7,347 nt of DNA from SLRI01 sp964576715. GTDB taxonomy: Bacteria > Pseudomonadota > Alphaproteobacteria > Geminicoccales > Geminicoccaceae. Position 1 is the first letter of the stretch; each line of letters opens with the position of its first letter. Shown here piece after piece: positions 5,598-7,347 of the stretch. The notes below the pieces were generated by a model. That model saw only the letters and a program-made list of their open reading frames with translations, had not been told where the DNA came from and did no database searches. The position numbers and the translations under genes were made by a program. The DNA is taken from assembly GCA_964576715.1 (NCBI GenBank), contig CAZNWE010000129.1:1-7347 (forward strand). The letters are read 5' to 3'.

Positions 5598-7193
5598 TCA
5601 CTCGACCAGATCGACGCCGTCGAACCAATGGCCGCCCAAGGGATCCATGACATAACCGGTGACGTTCGCCCGCATCGGCATGAACACCACCGAGTGTGCT
5701 ATCGTACCCCACGGCGCCTCGCGCTTGAAGACCACCTGCGCCTCCTCGTAGAGGCCGGTGCGCTCCTCGGGCGTGCCAACCTTGGCCTTCTGGATCAGCC
5801 CGTCGAACTCCTCGTCACACCACTGCGCCCGGTTCGCCCCACCGACCGCATCGCAGCCCAAGAGCACGGCGAGGAAGTTGTCGGGATCGCCATTGTCGCC
5901 GGTCCAGCCCAACAGCACCGCACCGTCGCGCTCGAGCTCCTTCGACCGCTCGAGATACTCGCCCCACTCATAGGAAACGATCTCGGTGGTCACTCCGATC
6001 TCGGCGAAGTCCGCCTGGATCAGTTCGGCCATCCGCCTGGCGTTCGGGTTGTAGGGTCGCTGCACCGGCATCGCCCAGACCTTCATCGAGAGCCCGGCGG
6101 CACCGGCCTCCTCGAGCAGCGCCTTGGCCGCCGCCGGATCATAGGGATCGTCCTCGATCGCGTCGTTGTAGGACCACATGGTCGGCGGGATCGGGTTCTT
6201 GGCGATCTGCCCCGCCCCCTGGAACACGGCATCGAGGATCGCCTCCTTGTTGATCGCCATGTTCAGTGCCTTGCGCACCCGGGCGTCGTCGAACGGCGGC
6301 ATCTGCGTGTTGTAGGCGAGATAGCCGACATTCAGCCCCTGCTGCTCCATCACCTCGATGTCGGCGTTGTCCTTGAGGCTCGCGACATCGGCCGGGTTCG
6401 GATAGGGCATGACGTGGCATTCGCCGGCGATCAGCTTCTGCTGGCGGACCGAGGCATCGGTCGTGATCGCGAAGACCAGGTCGTCGATCGGCTGCTTGCC
6501 GTCCCAGTAGCCTTCATGCGCCTGGTAGCGGATGACCGCATCCGGCTGATAGGCGACGAAGCGGAAGGGCCCGGTGCCGATCGGCTTCTGGTTGAGGTCC
6601 GAGAGAGCACCACTCTCGGCCAGGCTGTCGGCATACTCGGCCGAGAGGATCGAGGCGAAATCCATTGCCAGATTGGCGAGGAACGGGGCCTCGGGCCGGG
6701 TCAGGACGAACTTGACCGTCATGTCGTCGACCTTCTCGATCGACTGGATCAGGTCCGGCATCGACATGCCGTTGAAATACTCCCAGCTCGCCCCCTCGAC
6801 ATAGGCATGAAACGGGTGCTCGGGATCGAGCTGCCGCTCGAACGAGAAAATCACGTCGTCGGCGTTGGCCGAGCGCGACGGGGTGAAGCTGTCGTTGCCG
6901 TGCACGACGGCATTGTCGCGCAGCCGGAAGGTGTACTCGGTGCCGTCGTCTGAAATCTCCCAGCTCTCGGCGAGACCGGGCTGCACCTCGGTCGTCCCCC
7001 GCTTGAACTCGACGAGGCGGTTGTAGACCGGCTTGGAGGAGGCATCGAAAGTGGTCCCGGCGGTATACAGCGCCGGGTCGAAGCCCTCGGGCGAGCCCTC
7101 CGAACAATAGACCAGCGTCTTGGCCTCGGCAGTCGCCGCGAAACCGGCGAGCAGGGCCGAAAGGGTCAGTGAGGAGACAAGCGTCGTTCGCAT
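5598..7193 (-). CDS. dppA: Periplasmic dipeptide-binding protein DppA
   Basis: A 531-residue secreted solute-binding protein (SBP family 5) that captures peptides for DppBCDF. A signal peptide spans residues 1-24: Arg2, a hydrophobic core at about 5-19, and AEA before the cleavage point. The mature start KTLVYCSEGSPEGF is almost identical to E. coli DppA. So are TRPEAPFLAxLAMDFASIL, MPYPNPAD, PVQRPYNPNARRMAE, YEWGEYL and GWTGDNGDPDNF. Ligand-site residues of E. coli DppA are kept: Arg379 (mature 355), Trp430 and Asp433, the last matching the Asp408 that binds the peptide amino group. Four cysteines (30 and 259; 447 and 459) match its two disulfides. An in-frame Met 34 codons upstream exists, but starting there would bury the signal peptide; the start used has AGGGA 9 nt ahead. 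Dipeptide binding is well supported; haem or aminolevulinate uptake, known for E. coli Dpp, is possible. Confidence 0.97.
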   Translation of the reverse strand: MRTTLVSSLTLSALLAGFAATAEAKTLVYCSEGSPEGFDPALYTAGTTFDASSKPVYNRLVEFKRGTTEVQPGLAESWEISDDGTEYTFRLRDNAVVHGNDSFTPSRSANADDVIFSFERQLDPEHPFHAYVEGASWEYFNGMSMPDLIQSIEKVDDMTVKFVLTRPEAPFLANLAMDFASILSAEYADSLAESGALSDLNQKPIGTGPFRFVAYQPDAVIRYQAHEGYWDGKQPIDDLVFAITTDASVRQQKLIAGECHVMPYPNPADVASLKDNADIEVMEQQGLNVGYLAYNTQMPPFDDARVRKALNMAINKEAILDAVFQGAGQIAKNPIPPTMWSYNDAIEDDPYDPAAAKALLEEAGAAGLSMKVWAMPVQRPYNPNARRMAELIQADFAEIGVTTEIVSYEWGEYLERSKELERDGAVLLGWTGDNGDPDNFLAVLLGCDAVGGANRAQWCDEEFDGLIQKAKVGTPEERTGLYEEAQVVFKREAPWGTIAHSVVFMPMRANVTGYVMDPLGGHWFDGVDLVE

Positions 7194-7347
7194 CGATGTG
7201 CGTCCCTGTTGTTGTCGAAGCCCAACCACGCCAGCAGCGTCGCCGGCCGAACCAATCATGCAGCAGAGGGAACCGCAGTTTCCGACCGGATGCAACAGCT
7301 AACCCATCGCCGCACGAACACCCCAACCGTCGGGTCACGCGGCGAGG
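7194..7347. other. Non-coding region upstream of dppA
   Basis: The 154 bp between the dppA start and the window edge should hold the leader and probably the promoter of the dpp operon. I looked for sigma-70-like hexamers on the minus strand and saw no convincing pair with proper spacing. There is no clear operator; the short near-palindrome TCCGACCGGA at 7281-7290 is too small to interpret. No gene is supported here on either strand. Confidence 0.5.
7203..7207 (-). promoter_or_regulatory. Ribosome binding site deciding the dppA start
   Basis: AGGGA on the minus strand, 9 nt before the ATG at 7193. With the signal peptide that begins at this ATG, it favours this start over the upstream in-frame ATG at 7295. 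Confidence 0.5.

Noticed and set aside
4475..5650. A 391-codon open frame on the + strand opposite dppB
   Set aside because: The composition is biased in the same way, it overlaps its neighbouring shadow frames, and it lies opposite a clear membrane permease gene.
5628..6953. A 441-codon open frame on the + strand opposite dppA
   Set aside because: It mirrors the codons of dppA, and its residue pattern is that of the reverse complement of a G+C-rich gene. No recognisable family.
7281..7290. Near-palindrome TCCGACCGGA upstream of dppA as a possible operator
   Set aside because: The arms are only 4 bp and there is no second copy or promoter to place it against; chance is the simpler explanation.
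7250..7347. Possible sigma-70 promoter for dpp (for example TTGCAT or CATGAT on the minus strand)
   Set aside because: No pair of hexamers with 16-18 bp spacing matches the consensus well enough to call.

Overview
The window is a G+C-rich stretch (about two-thirds G+C by eye) of bacterial chromosome. It holds two operons that point at each other. Codon use is uniform, and all genes are close to proteobacterial families. The peptide transporter is strikingly like the E. coli dppABCDF system in both sequence and gene order. A proteobacterium is likely; the class cannot be fixed from the sequence alone. The ATPase fragment on the left is of a type reported often from marine or salt-exposed bacteria, which hints weakly at such a habitat.

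Left, + strand (1-1594): the end of an F-type ATP synthase operon. It has the C-terminal half of subunit alpha followed closely by a divergent subunit gamma. No beta or epsilon gene follows gamma, unlike the housekeeping order alpha-gamma-beta-epsilon. This order (alpha then gamma, ending the operon) and the character of the sequences fit the alternative 'N-ATPase' operon atpDCQRBFAG, a second ATPase proposed to pump Na+ or H+ out of the cell at the expense of ATP.

Right, - strand (7193 down to 1555): a complete five-gene ABC importer operon, dppA-dppB-dppC-dppD-dppF. It encodes a secreted dipeptide-binding protein, two membrane permeases and two ATPases with C-terminal cysteine clusters. DppA collects di- or tripeptides in the periplasm, DppB/DppC form the channel, and DppD/DppF power it. 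The last four genes are tightly packed (23 bp, 6 bp and a 4-bp ATGA overlap). An 88-bp gap with a perfect GC-rich hairpin separates dppA from the rest.

The two operons collide tail to tail: the last 40 bp of gamma and of dppF are the same DNA read on opposite strands. No tRNA, rRNA, CRISPR, insertion sequence or integrase was seen. I found no previously undescribed system. The points worth a second look are the N-ATPase end, the overlapping convergent gene ends and the dppA-dppB hairpin.
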